Below are positions 8,664 through 19,594 of a DNA stretch of 32,500 nucleotides, one piece after another. Origin of the DNA: Symbiodinium natans (lineage: Eukaryota > Sar > Dinophyceae > Suessiales > Symbiodiniaceae); assembly GCA_905221605.1 (NCBI GenBank), contig CAJNDS010000668.1:1-32500 (forward strand), written 5' to 3'. Under the pieces are notes generated by a model. It was not told where the DNA came from and did not search any database. It saw only the letters and a program-made list of their open reading frames with translations. Both the position numbers and the translations under genes were made by a program. Each line of letters opens with the position of its first letter. Within the stretch, counting starts at the first letter, position 1.

Positions 8664-9604
8664 GTGGTTGCAAAGTGGTTGGTTTGCAATTCATGTCTTT
8701 GGCTTCAGTGTGCAAGGAAAGTGTTAGTGTGTAAAATCAAAAAATCAGTTTTTGCGGTCAAGATCAAACCCTGTAAAAAGAGGAAGGCCCTTGCTGGACA
8801 AAAAACAGGTGCGGCAGGTGCCACGCTCTCGCTCACAACGGCGAGTGCAGCCGGCGGAAGCCAAAGCCGCTGGAACGCCCCGTAGTGGTTTATCGTACCC
8901 ATTCAGCAGAGCCCGTGGGCAGATTTGGTGGATGATGATAATCAAACGGGAGCTTTGGTCTTCCATGCAGATTCCTCAGTTGATTCAAGCGAGAAAGAAA
9001 CCAGCAGCGCGCGATACCTTGAGGGAAATCTTTTTACGAGAAGGGATTTACAAAGAACTGCGATGCGTGACAATGTTTCAATTGCTGGTTCTTCAAGCTC
9101 CAATGATGGGCGAGAAAAAATCGGTTCACCTTGGTAAAGGGCGCGACAAAGTCGCAGGGGGAGACCCGCCAAGAAGTGACTTCTCAAGTTTTTTCGCTAC
9201 CGCAACCTTCTTATCGACTGAACAGTCTTAAAAAAGAGCAAGGATGGCTGTGAAAAGTTGGTTTGCTGGCGGTGAGCTCCACTGAGGTTTTATCTGGGCA
9301 AGGTGTTGCTGGACAGGTGAATGTATCTGAAAGCGCTCAAGTTCTTCTGGGCAAGAGTGGCTGGACAGGAGACGGCGCTGGAAGGACAGTGCAAATTTCT
9401 GGCGAGGACCAAAAAAAGCAGGAGAAGGTGGGAGCAATGAACTCCGTAGTGATGCTGCGAAGACATTGGATGTTCAAGAACCCTCAGCAGTTGCTTACTA
9501 AAGGCCTTCTAAATCGGATTTATTGGAAGGTTGCTGTCGGTTGCCTGTGGGGCAAAGGGACTGTCAGAAGGGGTCCAATAAGATGGATCGAAATTTGGTA
9601 TTAG
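8664..9604 (+). pseudogene. Decayed open reading frame of unknown function
   Basis: One frame runs from 8664 through a TAG at 8883-8885 and on to a stop at 9135-9137. It carries a basic stretch (KPCKKRKALAGQKTG) and then SPWADLVDDDNQTGALVF. After a one-base frame change it continues as TKSQGETRQEVTSQVF, a TGA near 9250, and then VSSTEVLSGQGVAGQV up to 9604. Coding flavour on both sides of each break suggests a single ~310-codon ORF damaged by one nonsense change, one frameshift and another stop. The W-A-D-L-x-D-D patch recurs in dinoflagellate retroelement-type proteins as far as I recall, but I cannot assign a family. Multiple sequencing errors could give the same picture. Confidence 0.35.
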
Positions 9605-10097
9605 CATGTCATCCGAAGGTGCAAGCGACAAGCCCAAAGGGGGTGTAGATGGTCAACGTTTGTGGGCGGCTCTCAATTTGCGTAGGAAGTTCATAGTGGA
9701 GAGGTCAGCTTTGTTTTCCTGCGTTGCCACGCTTTTAAAGTGTTTTGCATTTGTTTGGAGCTGTGCAAGCACCTTGAGTGGCACTTGAGTTGTGCGCGCT
9801 GTCTGCGACTGTGTAGCTTCGTTTTGGGAGAGTGTTTAAAGCCCAGAGTTTGACCTAGAAAGCCCCACATGCAAACGCATGTTGTTTGGCTCAAGACCGG
9901 AGTCTCGCGTGAGCGTGAGAAAGCTAAAAGAAGTGTTTGGAGGGCCTGTGAGCTGTGTGACGTGAAGGGTTACTTAAACTCTAAACCCCTTCGTAGCAAT
10001 GGAACAGCGATTGGCGAGGAATCAAAGTATCGGCAACGGCACACATGCACCCATGCGCTGCAGGAGCCGAAAGCTTCTTTGCACACACAAGTGGGTC
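9605..10097. other. Unassigned stretch with a spliced-leader-like 11-mer
   Basis: No family is recognised. The sequence tttggctcaag at 9885-9895 equals the last eleven bases of the dinoflagellate spliced leader. The bases before it do not match the rest of the leader. Confidence 0.35.
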
Positions 10098-10230
10098 TGT
10101 TTAGGGTTTAGGGTTTCGGGTTCAGGCTTTAAGGCGTATTTTCGTCTTTTATTGCTATTGGAGGTTGAAGCATCACACAGCCAGGAGTTCCTCCAGCGCA
10201 GTTTGGGGTTTGGGATTTAGGGTTTAGGGT
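10098..10230 (+). repeat. Two short TTTAGGG patches around 70 bp of unique sequence
   Basis: gtttagggtttagggtttcggg lies at 10098-10120, and a similar patch (gggatttagggtttaggg) at about 10209-10229. A minus-strand frame immediately to the right (10345-10232) reads SLFLCLVMSQRSFCDEGGAF in one open stretch and abuts the second patch. It could be an exon, unassigned. Confidence 0.75.
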
Positions 10231-11760
10231 GCATGCTGAAGACATGTTGACGCGGATGACGCAGCCGTCACAACTGCAGGATGTAGGAATCTGAATAAAT
10301 GCACCTCCTTCGTCACAGAAAGACCTTTGACTCATGACCAAACATAGGAACAGCGAATCATCAAGCTGTTGTTGGTAGCAGCACAAGAAGCAAAACAGCA
10401 TGCGTCACAAAGTACATCACCAATGAAAGGTTTTTTGCATAGTAGAACCATACGAGCAATGCAACGAACGTATACCAGCAAGAGCCATGACGAATATCAT
10501 GGCGTAAAAAGAATCATCTACTCGTAGCAATGTTTAGGTGCAAGGCCCATATACTACTCAAGTGTACTCATCTGGCTTCGGCATCGTACAGCAAAAGCGA
10601 GGTCTCAGCTTGCTTGGACTTCTGCTCTTGTTCATGCAGGAATCAACCCTGTTTGCACAGCACGACACTGCACGCAACGCCAACACACCTCCCTCCCTTC
10701 GGAAACAAGCGTGAGCATGAAGGAAGTACTTTCCAGGCTTGTGTCCCGTCCTCGCGGCTTCGTAGCGCATAATGGTTCAGCTCGATCTCAGTGGGGAGCC
10801 ACAATGACATCAGCAGGCAGCGCCTTTCCAGGGCATGATCTTTCCCGCGTACCCTTTCCTGATTTCTCCAGACCCCGACATACATAAGGAGACTCCGACA
10901 ATCTGGGGGTATGAATATGGAGGATTCCCCAGACTAAGGACTCTCGTATTTGGGTATTTGGGGATTTTTGCGCGGCCGCCCCTTTGCAATACCCACCCGT
11001 TTTCAACAAAGGAACCGGGACTCTTGAGCCAAGCAGTTGCCCAGGCAGCGAATCGGAAAGGAGAACCCAAGCGCCAATAGCAGGATGGGCGCCAGGCTGG
11101 CCCCGGCAAGGAGGGCGACCCGACCTCAACTTTCTTGGAAGGCTTCATGCACTACTCTACTCTTACTGGCTTGTGCCGCAAAGTCCTGTACAGCCTTAAG
11201 ATAGCCTTAAGACTTGTCTGACTCTGTAGCCCAAACGGATCCGAATGGCGAGGGGTCAGCATTGGTCCTATCATGTCACACCCAATCTCAGGCGCGGCCT
11301 CAGAGAGGGGCTGTTAAGGGAGACAACAGTCTCCAATGCTGCTCGGAAATGTGTCACTTTTTCGTATGCAATGGATTGCCCGTGTGTTATCCATTTACTG
11401 TTTGTGGTGCGATGTTCTTTTCAAATCAGCTTTGCATCTTGAAACCTCAAGCAGATGAGCTCAACTAGCGTCTGGCTTTTGCAAATCCTAAGGGGTGTCA
11501 GCCAGCAGGCGAACTCTGCATCTCTGTCTCAAAAAACCTGCCCGAAACTTTGTTTCCTCTCCTGCCTCTCAGTTACATCTCTCATACCCAACATCTGGGG
11601 CGCTTTTGAAACCCCTTTTGTGTTCGTCCGTATATGTTTGGATCGGCAAGAGACCTCGGGACCCCCAGAAGGCAGTTGCAATCTGGGCCCAAACAAGCAG
11701 CTTCACACAATGTGCCACGATGCTCTTGAGCCCCGCGCAGAACCCACGATTGCTTACACG
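10231..11760. other. No recognisable gene
   Basis: Several frames of 60-113 codons overlap on both strands between 10530 and 11470, none with a motif I can name. An imperfect inverted pair (aatctgggggtat near 10900 and attccccagact near 10925) forms a weak hairpin. Confidence 0.35.
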
Positions 11761-11764
11761 TGGT

Positions 11765-13756
11765 GAAGCATCTCCCAGTCTCGTCAGCATGGAAGTACAT
11801 GGCATCTCTGGCGACGTGGTTTCATGATAACCAAAATGGAAATCCTGCCTGCGTTGCCATGTTCGAATGCTGTCCTGGCCATTTCACTTCTCAAAATACG
11901 GCGGCTTCCCAAAACTAGGGGTAGCTATTCTTCTTGGGTTCCTATGAGAGGGATTCTTCTGTTTGGGGGTACATACGGGGTAGCACTATCGCAAAACATG
12001 CTCATACTCCTTCACATCTTGGCTGCACAGGAAACCACCTTGACTGTCCTGACCATGCTGAGTGCCTGCTTACAACCCAAGGACTACCGGGCTTCTGCGA
12101 ATATTTGCTCCCACTACGATTCGTCTGCCCTTCACAGTTTTTCTGAGCAGTGTGACAATGTTCATGTACGGCCCCGTTCTGTGCGTCCATGAGTCCGATC
12201 CGAAAACCTTTGGGATTCCGAAGAGGAGCATGTCATCCGACACGACTGAGAGGGCTAAGTTTAGGTTGACAGACACTCTCAACAAGCATCCTCCCTCCTG
12301 AACTTCGGGCAGTTGAGCAATTGCGTGGTCAGGGCGATTCGACCTTTGAATCCAACCACCTTGACCCAGGCCTTAGCTAAGAGTACATGGTCTCTGAATC
12401 CAAAACAACAATAAACAGGACTTCAGAAGCCCCTGACTGGTCAAGATGCCAGCGTTTGGGTTCCAAACTATGGAATCTTGCTGAGATAGTTCCATCTTTG
12501 TGACATTTTGGGAGTAATTGGAACTGAAAGAGCTCATGATAGTGATCTCTCATGTCGTCAGGCGCTCGAAGCCCGAATCTTAAAGATGATGATCTCAGCC
12601 CAAGATTCATTTAACTGATCTCGATGTCGCAACTTTGCAATCATGTACGTCCCGTGTTTTATTACATCCAAAGCTTGCCAGCCCCGAAATGAAGCCTTTA
12701 CTCCCAGCTCCTACTTCCTGAGAAAAAGCGAAAATAGACTAACTGTCTCCTTGTCTGTCATGCTGACTGAAGGCAAAGGAAGTTGTAAGAACCCTCCAAC
12801 GGCAAGCCCCAGTGCCCTAGTCCCTTGGTATCAAGATTCTACGATGTTGGTTTTGCAATAACGGAAGCGCATGATGTCTCGACAACAACTCTATCCATCT
12901 CATCAATATCTGAATACTTCCGTGCATCTCAACAGCACGAACCTTTTCAGACGATGATGCTGTGATCGACTGAACCTCGCGAACTTTGGTGGGTTCAGCT
13001 TCCCAGCAGCAGAAGAGCCTGTGAGCCGGCGGGAGCTGCAATGCTTCTGAGCAGGCCGCCTAACGCATGCCTCATGAAGGAGCAGCCGTCTCTGACTTGC
13101 CTTCCGGGTTAGTTGAACACTCTGACAGAAGACGATACTCAGCGAGCAGCGAGACCTGCCACCAGGGTCGCACGTCACGAGCCTGCATTCCGTGGCACCG
13201 ACCTTTTCCGACATTCGGTACTAGAGTGGAGAGTCACCTCCTGTTTTGGCGACACTGCGCTTAGTGGACTCGGGCCGTCTAGGTTCAGCGAAGGACACTT
13301 TGGCCAGCTGACCACAAGCACAAGCGCAAAGACCCGATCCAAATCAGTGAGCTGCAGCTTTACCTTGCCAACAGGAGTCTGGAGCGAATATCCACCACCG
13401 CCCTCAAGCTTGAATAGGAGCGCAACGCGACAGCTGGTGCATCGCTTGCTCTGAGGCCATCTGGCCGTCTTTCTGCCCAAAGAGACCTCGGAACAGGAAG
13501 AGGCGGAAGAGCTGGAAGAGCTGCGGATGCCCACTCCGACCAGGAGCAGTGAGGTTTGCAGACATCTTTAGCCATGTACCCTGCTTTCTGCCATGCTCGG
13601 CATGGCCTCACAGCGTGTCTCGCGCGCACGTGCTGAACGAGAAAAGGCCAGCAACGGCATGGTTGCATCCGACACAAGTCTGTGGCTCCACGGAGCCCAG
13701 GTGGCGTAAGCCGTGCGAACAGGATCAAGAGACTTGCCAACTGAACTTTTCTGCAA
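11765..13756 (-). CDS. Series of exon-like islands, probable multi-exon gene of unknown function
   Basis: In minus-strand order the coding-like islands are: 13756-13568 (GKSLDPVRTAYATWAPWSHR); one ending at 13364 with the donor ggcaag|gtaaag (FKLEGGGGYSLQTPVGK); about 13030-12830 (KVREVQSITASSSEKVRAVE); about 12550-12410 (HELFQFQLLPKCHKDGTIS); 12393-12279 with the acceptor gattcag (AWVKVVGFKGRIALTTQLLN); from 12254 after the acceptor aacttag (LSVVSDDMLLFGIPKVFGSD); and about 11815-11767 (DAMYFHADETGRCFTTC, then a gtaagc donor). Order and strand agree, several edges have good splice sites, and no frame is long enough alone, as expected for a dinoflagellate gene with short exons. I recognise no domain, and exon phases were not all reconciled. 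Confidence 0.3.
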
Positions 13757-14059
13757 GTGGTCACAGGTTTTGTAGGGTTTTGCAGGGATCCAGTTGGCGA
13801 ATGCGCGTCGAGGCAGTGGACGGGTGGACTGCGCCCGCTCCGCTCAACAAGTCCAAACTCGTCATGTGCACGAGTATTGTCAGAAGCCGTCACTAAGCCA
13901 CTATGCCAGTAGAAGGGCCAAGCCGGACCCTGCTCAGCTAAGGCAAGCGCAGCAGCAAAGCGCAGCAGCAAACGTGCTCACAGCGTTCAGCACATTATGT
14001 TTCTCGCATGCTTCAATGCTGCATGCTGTGTGCTTCCTCCTTCAAACTGTGGAGGCCAC

Positions 14060-14370
14060 TTTCCGAGTCCTGCCGACAACATGTTTCAAACGCTCAGGAC
14101 CCCGGGAACCCAAGCCTTTGGGACAAGGCAGGAAGCAGTCGAGAACTTCAGGCCCTGCCTTTCCGTCACCGGATTTTGCACCGGCGCCGCCGACACTTTC
14201 TTTCCACGACAAAAGCACCGAGCTGAAGTGCTTTCCGCCACTACAGTGTCAAGCTCCGATTCCTGCCGACAGCATGTTTTCCGCAGCTTGAAACAGAAGC
14301 TTTTGCGACAAGGCAAGAAGTTCCCTCGAAAAGTACAAACGACGCTTCAGAGCCTGCCTTTGCCAGAAAG
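14060..14370. repeat. Diverged ~195-bp tandem duplication
   Basis: tcctgccgacaacatgttt at 14068 recurs as tcctgccgacagcatgttt at 14261. Further matches follow in the same order: gacaaggcaggaag/gacaaggcaagaag and cttcaggccctgcctttcc/cttcagagcctgcctttgcc. The period is about 193-199 bases. The two copies are clearly diverged. Confidence 0.65.
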
Positions 14371-14820
14371 GCGGACACTATGCCTCATCTGCCACCCACT
14401 TTGGGCTGGCGCCGGAAAGTAACCTTGATGGCCAAGGCGGCAGCATGGACACATAGAAGGCTAACCCAGGCCAATTCCCACGCAACCTGTATGCAGTCCA
14501 CACCCAATCCGTCGTTCCCTTAACGTGGTCAGTTTCCCGGTCTCAGTTCCTGCTGCCATGAGCGCGCAGCCTCTGGCGCTGATTCACTCCGACTCTACAA
14601 TGCTGTGGGAACTGCCCGTGCGTTCTGGCTCTCTGGGCACCCGCCTAATCCCAAGACAGTCAGTCCAGATTTACCAAGGGGCACTGGTCACGAGTCTGAA
14701 GAGCCAACAGTGTTTAGCGGCTTCTTTCCCACAAGTCTTCAAAAGCTAGCAAAGAACCCGTCTAACTTTTGGGTTTCCCCCAACCGCGTTTGTTCTTCCC
14801 ACTTCTCTCCGGTCCAAACC
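14371..14820. other. No recognisable gene
   Basis: Open frames on the plus strand (14525-14749 and 14605-14856) overlap one another and the minus-strand gene to the right. No motif or repeat structure is evident. Confidence 0.3.
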
Positions 14821-15378
14821 TCAACCCGGAATCTTTTGGCGAATTCCGGGTGCTAGAACGGGTTTGTCCGAATCCAGCAACAAGGTCTCTGTCATTTTCA
14901 GCCACAGACAGAGGTCCTCCTCCACCTTGACCAGCCTGCATGAGGAAGACGTTGCAGCCACATTTTTGGTCTGGTGACAGATGCAAGTTCGAAGTATAAA
15001 ACCCAGAGAGCGCCTGCAAGAAAGAAGTCTAGTTTCACCAAAAGCTCGTCTTCACGTCTGGAACCGCCACTGTCTTTCTTCAGCTCTTGCACCGCCACTG
15101 GAGAAAGACCTTGTTCTGCAGCTTCCACAGAACTGGAGGACAAAATGTCGTCCAGAGACGTTCTTGTTTAAAGAAGTGCGTCCGAGCACTGGAGCTCTTC
15201 CGCGCTTTCTGTTTGGACTTCTTGGCTTCGTCTCCGCTTTCCTTATGTCGCTGACCCCGCTACATGTGTACCATCCCTTATGCACCAATCCTGCAACATC
15301 TACGCCATAAAAGCTTTTGGCAGGCTGAACAGCGAGGATACCAACTGTACAGGAACGGCTTGTGCTTCTAGTAAATCA
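14821..15378 (-). CDS. Minus-strand gene of unknown function with a resolved 3' intron and frame jumps
   Basis: The last exon (14970-14821) follows an acceptor ctgtcaccag and reads VKVEEDLCLWLKMTETLLLD to a TGA. The exon before it ends at 15039 with the donor cttttg|gtgaaa and reads SSVEAAEQGLSPVAVQELKK then DSGGSRREDELL. The 68-bp intron joins them in phase 0. Upstream the coding look moves between frames: DEAKKSKQKARKSSSARTHF (about 15250-15180) and AKSFYGVDVAGLVHKGWYTC (about 15345-15255). Two single-base frame changes are needed to link these, so this is either an eroding gene or one with assembly errors. The product is unknown; the middle is Ser/Lys/Glu-rich. Confidence 0.4.
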
Positions 15379-15599
15379 GCTTTGGGGTTCTAACAATCAG
15401 GTTGTGTGAACGGATGCAAGTGCATTCGCGCATGCTTTCCAATCTTAGTTTTTGCGGCAGTTAACGCCGTCAATGGATCAGACCGTCTATACAGCATTTT
15501 GAATTTAGCACCATCGACCCTGGTCTTTGCTAGAGCCAAACAGACGTATGTTTTGGAGCAGCAAGTGCTTGCGTGTGAGAGAGTGACAGAGTGTCCGTG

Positions 15600-15636
15600 A
15601 GTGTGTGAGGATGAGAGTAAGAGCGAGAGCGAGAGC

Positions 15637-15699
<63 letters not shown>

Positions 15700-15775
15700 G
15701 TGAGAGTGAAAGTGAGAGTGAGTGAGAGTGAGAGTGAGAGAAAGAGTGAGGAAGCGAGGACGACGGAGTGAGAGA
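15600..15775. repeat. GAGAGT/GAAAGT microsatellite
   Basis: A long purine-rich array built from gagagt and gaaagt hexamers with some gagagc units. Long Ser/Leu-rich frames read from it on the minus strand are products of the repeat. Confidence 0.95.
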
Positions 15776-16084
15776 AAGTGATTGCAGTGACGGGCAGCGG
15801 AGGAGTGGTGAAGCCATGGGGCCCCACGTGATTTCTATGTCTGCCAACTTTTCTTCGGCGCCGCGTTTTGAACAGTGCATAGAACAGTGCATAGGTCGTC
15901 TTTGAACACTTGTAACAATGTTCAGTTTAGAAGATAAGCGACTTGGGAAAAAACCTGGATTAAAATTCTGGTCGGTCTTCGGATCTGGCCTCATTACCCT
16001 ACGTCTGCTGTGCGTGGGGACCCTTTCAATAGTATTATAGGGTCCCGAGTCCCCATGGCCACAAATGCATTTTTCCGGGGAAAA
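15776..16084. other. No recognisable gene
   Basis: Spacer between the microsatellite and the 54-bp minisatellite. No motif was seen on either strand. Confidence 0.3.
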
Positions 16085-16252
16085 ATACGCCGTGAGGCCA
16101 CAACAAGGCCACAACAGGCCACAAACGTGTGTTTTTGAGGCCACATCAGGCCACAACAGGCCACAAACGTGTGTTTTTGAGGCCACGTCAGGCCACAACA
16201 GGCCACAAACGTGTGGTTTTCAGGCCACGTCAGGCCACAACAGGCCACACCA
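16085..16252. repeat. 54-bp minisatellite (aggccacaacaggccacaaa)
   Basis: About three units of a 54-bp sequence containing two aggccaca motifs and acgtgtgtttttg. The period is a multiple of three, so both strands show repeated peptide frames (for example FEATSGHNRPQTCV on the plus strand). These are not treated as genes. Confidence 0.9.
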
Positions 16253-16339
16253 ACTTGTTTGGTTTCGAGATTGTTTTTTGGGGCTTGATTTTCAGCAAGT
16301 CCTAGGAGACCAAGTCGTTCCTGTATTGTACACATGTTT

Positions 16340-16383
16340 GCCAGTTTACGCGACTCCAAATGCCAGTTTACGCGACTCCAAAT
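16340..16383. repeat. Perfect 22-bp tandem duplication
   Basis: gccagtttacgcgactccaa plus at is present twice in a row without change, indicating a recent slippage or copying event. Confidence 0.85.
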
Positions 16384-16853
16384 CTGGGGTCGAAAAATCT
16401 AGGCAATTCTGGCTTCGCGTGTGTGGGCCTCCCCTGTAGAGCAACTGGACGTCGAGTTGTGGAGTCCGAGGCGCTGAACAACGGTGCGATGATGTTTTTG
16501 AAAATTCCATTAAAGAAGTGAAATTTCTGATAGCTCCAGTGATCTTAGTGAAAGCCCCTCGGATTTGTGGTCACCTGCAGGAACTCTAGTTCAAGCACAA
16601 CCGAAGCTAGCCCCAGCCTGGCTACCGCCAAGAACCCAACATGAAACCTTCCGGAATCTCCTCGAAGCACCCATCACTCGCAGACTCATTCATTCTCTGA
16701 TTCACACACTCCTTGGAAATCCGATTGTAAACTCCTGGTGCGCTCTCTCCCGCGCACAAGAGCTCCGTTTTGGTCAAGCCATGCAAATGGCTCAGAAGTG
16801 ACCGGGCATCCGGGCTTGGCTCGACAAATGAAGGAAAGCCCCAGTGCTTGAAG

Positions 16854-17219
16854 TGCCAAAACGGTTTATGATCGCGCAAATCGCAGAGCAAGTGCTTGTG
16901 AATTTGAGCAGCACGGATCTGGAAAGGATGTTGAATGAAAGGAAGGCATCCGAGATCATCGCAGGGTGTGATGATGGATGAGCGGACGAGTGAGTTGAAG
17001 GAGATGAGAGATGCGGCAAAGAAGCGCCGATCACAGTTGATCAAGGGTGATGCGAAGAAGGAAGATGCCGTGGAGGAGGCGGTTGAGGAAAAGAAGGATG
17101 ATGTGGAAGGATTGAGGTGCTTTATGACCTCAAGGGGTGAAGACGATGCCCTGCAGCCGTTTGAGGGACGCCATGGCATCCGAGTCGCCATGGCCCGCCG
17201 CGTTTTTCCATTGGTTTAA
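16854..17219 (+). pseudogene. Possible broken plus-strand coding segment, unknown product
   Basis: After an acceptor-like ccccag at 16847-16852 a frame reads FMIAQIAEQVLVNLSSTDLE and RMLNERKASEIIAG before a stop. In the next frame the coding look goes on as MDERTSELKEMRDAAKKRRS and a Lys/Glu/Asp-rich tail to 17219. A single-base shift would join them. The charged tail follows from purine-rich DNA and carries less weight than the first part. No family is recognised. It is opposite in strand to the copia element next door. Confidence 0.3.
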
Positions 17220-17360
17220 GCCTGAGTCAGTGCATGTGTTTGTGCATAATGGAAGCAGCAAGGTGATGGTGATTCATGGAATGGGTATGGATAGCCTACT
17301 TCGCAAAGATTCGTCTGATTGCTGCCAGCTTGTCTTGGTTTGTTTTTTTGGAACCTGCCG

Positions 17361-17911
17361 TTACGTTGGCTGCGCGACGATTGCCAGCGAGTTTTGGTTC
17401 TTTCCTGGAGTTTGCGAGAAGGCTATGACTACGTCGAGGTCGTGTACTGATTCGGCCAATTGGCCGATCAATGTCGCCAGTCCCTCGCTTTCCTGCACCG
17501 CAGTTAAGATTGCTTTCAACTCAGCCTCACAGGAACTCAACGACACACACCCTTGAACTCGGGAGATTCCTTTTTTTGGCATCCTCTGTAAAAGATGGCA
17601 ATGTCCGACACTGATCTTCGTCCTAGCGAAGCCTGGGGTGCCCAACTAGCATCCGCGTACACTTCCAGCTGCGCCGGCCCACTATCTGGCACATCACCAT
17701 CAGGACCGTAATACTGCCAAGCATGGTATTGTCCCTTGAGGAACCTAATCACTTGTCGCAATGCTTGTTCAAAGCATGCTGTTGGCTGGACTGTCCCTAC
17801 AAAAGGATGGACCCAACGACTCAGGTCAGGCCTTGACTGACCCCACCATGCAATCCGGCCCAGTACTGCTCGGTATCTCGCAGCTGCAGCGTCACTCAGC
17901 TCTGGATCCAA
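17361..17911 (-). pseudogene. copia reverse transcriptase tail and RNase H, two frames
   Basis: The first frame (17911-17537) has YRAVLGRIAWWGQSRPDLSR, FLKGQYHAWQYYG and YADASWAPQASLGRRSVSD, the standard link between copia RT and RNase H, with the D of YADASW as an RNase H active-site residue. The second frame (17645-17361) carries GCVSLSSCEAELKAI, the SS-x-EAE motif that holds the catalytic Glu. The join between the frames lies near 17560-17640 and needs a frameshift. Confidence 0.85.
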
Positions 17912-18485
17912 ACCACTTGCTCTTCCCTTTCCACCGTTTTCACGATGTCCGGAGGGGCAGTAACCACCTTCAAGTCCTTACAGAACTCGGTCTCAAACAA
18001 CGCATCCATGTACGCCGGGGGCACTCTCATCCTGAGATGACTTCCTTGTCTCTCAATCTCTTGCCCCAGAAAGGTGATTTTTCCTCCAGTGGAAGTGATT
18101 CGACCCATTTCCTTGATTTTCAGCTCCCCATTCAGGGTGTTTGTGACAACTGAATGGCCTTCTTGGTTCCACATAGAATCAAATCATCCACATAGCATAG
18201 CATAACATGAGGAATCTTTTTCCTCTCACGGTACCTTCGAAGACGGAAGGCTCAGCTGGGCATTGCCTCAACCCAATGTTCTTTTGATCCAGGATCATGT
18301 ACGCCGGGACATAATAGTTCTTGCAGGCAGACACATGCTTTGGCAATTGGATAATCGCCTTCCTTCCCATTTACCATCTTTGGACCGATGACCCATCGAG
18401 TTGGAATGATCTTGACTCCGTGCTTACGGGCAAACTTATGAGTCTTATCTGCTCCAATCACCTTCCCTGCTTTATGAGCAGTCAT
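17896..18485 (-). pseudogene. copia reverse transcriptase, three frames
   Basis: The start of the domain reads GVKIIPTRWVIGPKMVNGKE (18485-18252), the next frame NIGLRQCPAEPSVFEG (18370-18179), and the third GELKIKEMGRITSTGGKITF and FLGQEIERQGSHLRMR (18174-17896). The YVDD catalytic box is present in the DNA just left of 18195 but is thrown out of frame by a 5-base tandem duplication (gctat twice) directly before it. Confidence 0.85.
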
Positions 18486-18525
18486 GCGCTGCAGCTCAGT
18501 TCATCAGCCAATGGACCCGTCTGTC

Positions 18526-19110
18526 TCAGACAGAACGCTTGTGGGTCTTGCCAACCAAACTTGGGATCCACACAACTTCATCGACTTGCATGTACCAACT
18601 TCGTGAGTCTAAAAAAACACGATTGATCAGCCGGAGAACTCGATTGGACTCATCTGGAACTGATTTCACATCTGATGTCAAACTCTCTAAGCGTCGAATC
18701 CACATCCATCTGAGGTCTGTCCTCTTCCAGGGCACAGTCTCATTCCCATCAGGAGCTTCTTCTCCTTCAAAGTATCCAGGTTCCATTGCCTCATCCGGAA
18801 TCCCACCCTCTGAAACTCGGATCCTTATCCATATCAGCGTCCACAACCTCTGTCGGAGGTTTCGGGACACTTTGCCTCTCTTCACCCTGGAGATCTCGTT
18901 AACTCTCATAGGTGATCTTAGAACGTTTTAGGAGTGAAGGCTCGCTTCCAGATTCCATCACCCCCGCATCCCTGGAGCTTCTTGGACTCGTATCCAGAAC
19001 TTCAGTGGTCGGCTCTGCTTTTTCCAACCTTTGTCGCTGATTCTTCAACCATTCGTTATACCGCTTTCGGCATTCAGCATTGTGATTCGCCTTACCTCTT
19101 TTCGGTACAC
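18526..19110 (-). pseudogene. copia linker between integrase and reverse transcriptase
   Basis: A minus-strand frame from about 19110 to 18899 reads NHNAECRKRYNEWLKNQRQR and continues to a stop at 18901-18899. A frame at 18909-18526 then reads GGIPDEAMEPGYFEGEEAPD. A Cys/His-rich patch followed by CRKR is usual in this linker in dinoflagellate copia elements as far as I know; just before it the next frame has VNCPACTEKR. The opposite strand shows a 161-codon frame (18934-19419), which I take to be a shadow. Confidence 0.5.
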
Positions 19111-19594
19111 GCTGGACAATTCACCGTTCCTCCATGCTCTTTCACCCATGCTGCTGGTGGTCCCACTTTGCTCATGTCTGTGGTTGGACCATCAGACACT
19201 CTGCCCTTAAAGGCTTGTCCGATTCACCGTCAATCTTATCAGGCACACCATCCTCTTTCTCCTTCAGAATGGGAGGAGCATGCTCCAACCCAATCTTCAA
19301 AAGCGATTGTGTGCTTGATTGACTTCGCCCGAAAGTGCTTGGGAACATCCATCACTTACCACACGAGTCAAACCATCAACTTTGGGATACACCTAGACCG
19401 CTTCCACAAATCGCAATAGCGCTGTTGTTTTCATCAAATCCGGCAGCTCGGCTAGAACTGCGGTCTCTATCAACGAAGAGTCACACTCATGGAGGGCTCT
19501 GTAGCACCAACTCCTGGGGTGATTTCTTTCCATCAAAGGCAGCAGCATGGTGATTGTGCATTGCAGCACAGTAAATCAAACCATACTCAAATGC

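Noticed and set aside
11023-11032. Second spliced-leader-like 10-mer on the minus strand
   Set aside because: The match is only ten bases with a mismatch at the next base; chance is a sufficient explanation.
11990-12080. EGF-like pattern on the plus strand (HLDCPDHAECLLTTQG)
   Set aside because: Only four Cys fit, the last half of the pattern is missing, and the opposite strand has a better series of exon-like islands.
15530-16198. Long Ser/Leu- and Ser/His-rich minus-strand frames
   Set aside because: They are translations of the GAGAGT microsatellite and the 54-bp minisatellite.
18934-19419. 161-codon plus-strand frame
   Set aside because: It lies opposite the copia linker, which shows recognisable features on the minus strand; taken as a shadow frame.
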